A stretch of DNA of 64,000 nt from Salinarimonas sp. (GTDB lineage: Bacteria > Pseudomonadota > Alphaproteobacteria > Rhizobiales > Beijerinckiaceae), in assembly GCF_040111675.1 (NCBI RefSeq), contig NZ_CP157794.1, positions 1,288,001-1,352,000 on the forward strand, written 5' to 3'. Within the stretch, counting starts at the first letter, position 1. The number at the start of each line of letters is the position of its first letter. Of the stretch, positions 62,635 through 64,000 are shown piece by piece. The notes below the pieces were generated by a model. The model had not been told where the DNA came from and did not search any database. It worked only from the letters and a program-made list of their open reading frames with translations. The translations under genes and the position numbers were made by a program.

Positions 62635-64000
62635 TCATCGCGCCGGCTCCCACGTCGTGCCCTCCTTCGAGTCCTTCACCGTCACGCCCATGTCGGCGAG
62701 AACGTCGCGGAGGCGGTCGCTCGCGGCCCAGTTCTTCGCCGCGCGGGCGGCGGCGCGCTCGGCGATCAGGGCCTCGACGGCGGCGACGTCGATCTCGGCC
62801 GTCGAGCGGACGAGCGCCGCGGGGTCGCCGGAGAAGCCCATCAGCGCCAGCGCGGCGCCGCGCGCGCCGGGCTCGGAATGGTGGAGCGCGGCGATGGCGG
62901 CGGGCGTGTTGAGGTCGTCGCAGAGCGCGGCGACCACCGCCGGGTCCGGCGCGGCGTCGGGCGCGCCGGCCTCGCCGTACCAGCGATGCAGGTTGCGCTC
63001 GGCCTCCTCGAGCGCCCGATGCGTCCAGTCGATCGGCTGGCGGTAATGCGTCTTCAGCATGGCGAGGCGCGCGACCTCGCCCGGCCAGTCCGCCAGGACG
63101 TCGGCGATCGTCACGAAGTTGCCGAGCGACTTCGACATCTTCTCTCCCTCGACCTGCAGGAAGCCGTTGTGCATCCAGACATTGGCCATGCGCGGGATGC
63201 CGAAGGCGCAGCAGGTCTGGGCGATCTCGTTCTCGTGGTGGGGGAAGACGAGGTCGATGCCGCCGCCGTGGATGTCGAACATCTCGGCCTGCGGGTCGTC
63301 GCAGGCCAGCGCGCCCGCGAAGGGCGCGACGAGGTGCTTCCACGCCATCGCCGAGCACTCGATGTGCCAGCCCGGCCGCCCGAGCCCCTCGATGCCGGCC
63401 GGCGAGGGCCAGCCCGGCTCGTCCGCGGCGGAGGGCTTCCAGAGCACGAAATCCATCTCGTCGCGCTTGTAGGAGGCGACGTCGACCCGCGCGCCGGCGA
63501 GCATCTCGTCGAGGGAGCGGCGCGCCAGCGAGCCGTAGCGCGGCGCGTTCGGCAACCGGTCCATGGCGGAAACCGAGAACAGCACGTGCCCGTCCGCGAC
63601 ATAGGCGACGCCGCGGGCGACGAGGCGCTCGATGATGTCGCGCATCTCGGCGATGTGCTCGGTGGCGCGCGGCTCGACGGTCGGCGGCAGGTTGCCGAGC
63701 GCGGCCGCGTCCGCCTTGAAGCGCGCCTCGGTCGCTTCCGTCACCCGGCGGATGGCGTCGTTGAGCGGCAGGCCGGGAAAGTCGCGGGCGGCGCGGGCGT
63801 TGATCTTGTCGTCGACGTCCGTGATGTTGCGCACGTAGACGACGTGCTCCGGCCCGTAGAGGTGCCGCAGGAGCCGGAACAGCACGTCGAAGACGATCAG
63901 CGGGCGCGCGTTGCCGATATGCGCGAAGTCGTAGACCGTGGGGCCGCAGACGTACATCCGCACCCGCGCGGGATCGAGCGGCCGGAACGGCGCCTTCTCG
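62635..64000 (-). CDS. cysS: Cysteine--tRNA ligase (5' end outside window)
   Basis: Partial class I aminoacyl-tRNA synthetase; the start lies beyond the right edge and 454 residues are visible. Motifs are [20 protein letters not shown] with a zinc Cys and the HIGN signature, [12 protein letters not shown] with another zinc Cys, [20 protein letters not shown] with zinc His, and [14 protein letters not shown]. The DALR anticodon-binding domain follows ([19 protein letters not shown]). The C-terminus is complete. Confidence 0.97.
   Translation of the reverse strand, partial: EKAPFRPLDPARVRMYVCGPTVYDFAHIGNARPLIVFDVLFRLLRHLYGPEHVVYVRNITDVDDKINARAARDFPGLPLNDAIRRVTEATEARFKADAAALGNLPPTVEPRATEHIAEMRDIIERLVARGVAYVADGHVLFSVSAMDRLPNAPRYGSLARRSLDEMLAGARVDVASYKRDEMDFVLWKPSAADEPGWPSPAGIEGLGRPGWHIECSAMAWKHLVAPFAGALACDDPQAEMFDIHGGGIDLVFPHHENEIAQTCCAFGIPRMANVWMHNGFLQVEGEKMSKSLGNFVTIADVLADWPGEVARLAMLKTHYRQPIDWTHRALEEAERNLHRWYGEAGAPDAAPDPAVVAALCDDLNTPAAIAALHHSEPGARGAALALMGFSGDPAALVRSTAEIDVAAVEALIAERAAARAAKNWAASDRLRDVLADMGVTVKDSKEGTTWEPAR

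Overview
The window is about 64 kb of a high-GC alphaproteobacterial chromosome. It is most likely from the Hyphomicrobiales (Rhizobiales), in the Methylobacterium/Salinarimonas neighbourhood. This rests on the continuous rpsB-tsf-pyrH-frr-uppS-cdsA-dxr-rseP-bamA-lpxD-fabZ-lpxA-lpxI-lpxB cluster, the use of LpxI rather than LpxH, an S2 protein with a long alphaproteobacterial C-terminal extension, and abundant palindromic intergenic repeats of the GTCATCCCGG...CCGGGATGAC type. The genus is inference. No rRNA, tRNA or CRISPR array was seen.

Region 1-5.5 kb: the 3' part of a GH31 sulfoquinovosidase-like gene is followed by seven units of a ~202-bp palindromic repeat. Two of these units are each split by one copy of the same 1474-bp IS110-family (IS1111-group) insertion sequence. 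The non-coding 3' end of the IS contains sequence that reads as the two halves of a target guide for exactly the repeat site where both copies sit. This is the most exciting feature of the window: a bridge/seekRNA-type element programmed against a chromosomal repeat.

Region 5.5-29 kb: a cyanide-insensitive bd oxidase operon (cydA-cydB-DUF2474), prfC, small membrane proteins, a thioesterase, a D-lactate dehydrogenase, a 1239-residue AsmA-like protein, infA, glnD, grpE (with a heat-shock-type promoter), dnaE, an overlapping DUF4160/DUF2442 pair in an AT-rich patch, an ETF-beta-type methyltransferase, an M3 peptidase, and a small protein made of two copies of a DEDIxYSDxPELD motif.

Region 29-45 kb (minus strand): the envelope/translation supercluster covering lipid A synthesis (lpxB, lpxI, lpxA, fabZ, lpxD), outer membrane assembly (bamA), the site-2 protease rseP, isoprenoid and phospholipid synthesis (dxr, cdsA, uppS), then frr, pyrH, tsf and rpsB. 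A divergent Crp/Fnr regulator plus a CpxP/Spy-like periplasmic protein, sharing an FNR-like palindrome, interrupts the cluster between tsf and pyrH. A tsf terminator marks the break.

Region 45-64 kb: ccmC-ccmD-ccmG for cytochrome c maturation, an AT-rich orphan membrane protein, a short-chain dehydrogenase, a VKOR-like protein lacking the loop cysteines, mgsA, an IS1182-type element inserted at a shared CTAG stop codon, a thioredoxin-reductase-like flavoprotein, a polyamine-type ABC transporter (binding protein, ATPase, two permeases) with a 14-bp tandem repeat at the ATPase/permease junction, a secreted dienelactone hydrolase, a fasciclin protein, a TSUP transporter, pdeM, cimA with a co-transcribed acetyltransferase, and the 3' part of cysS running off the right edge.
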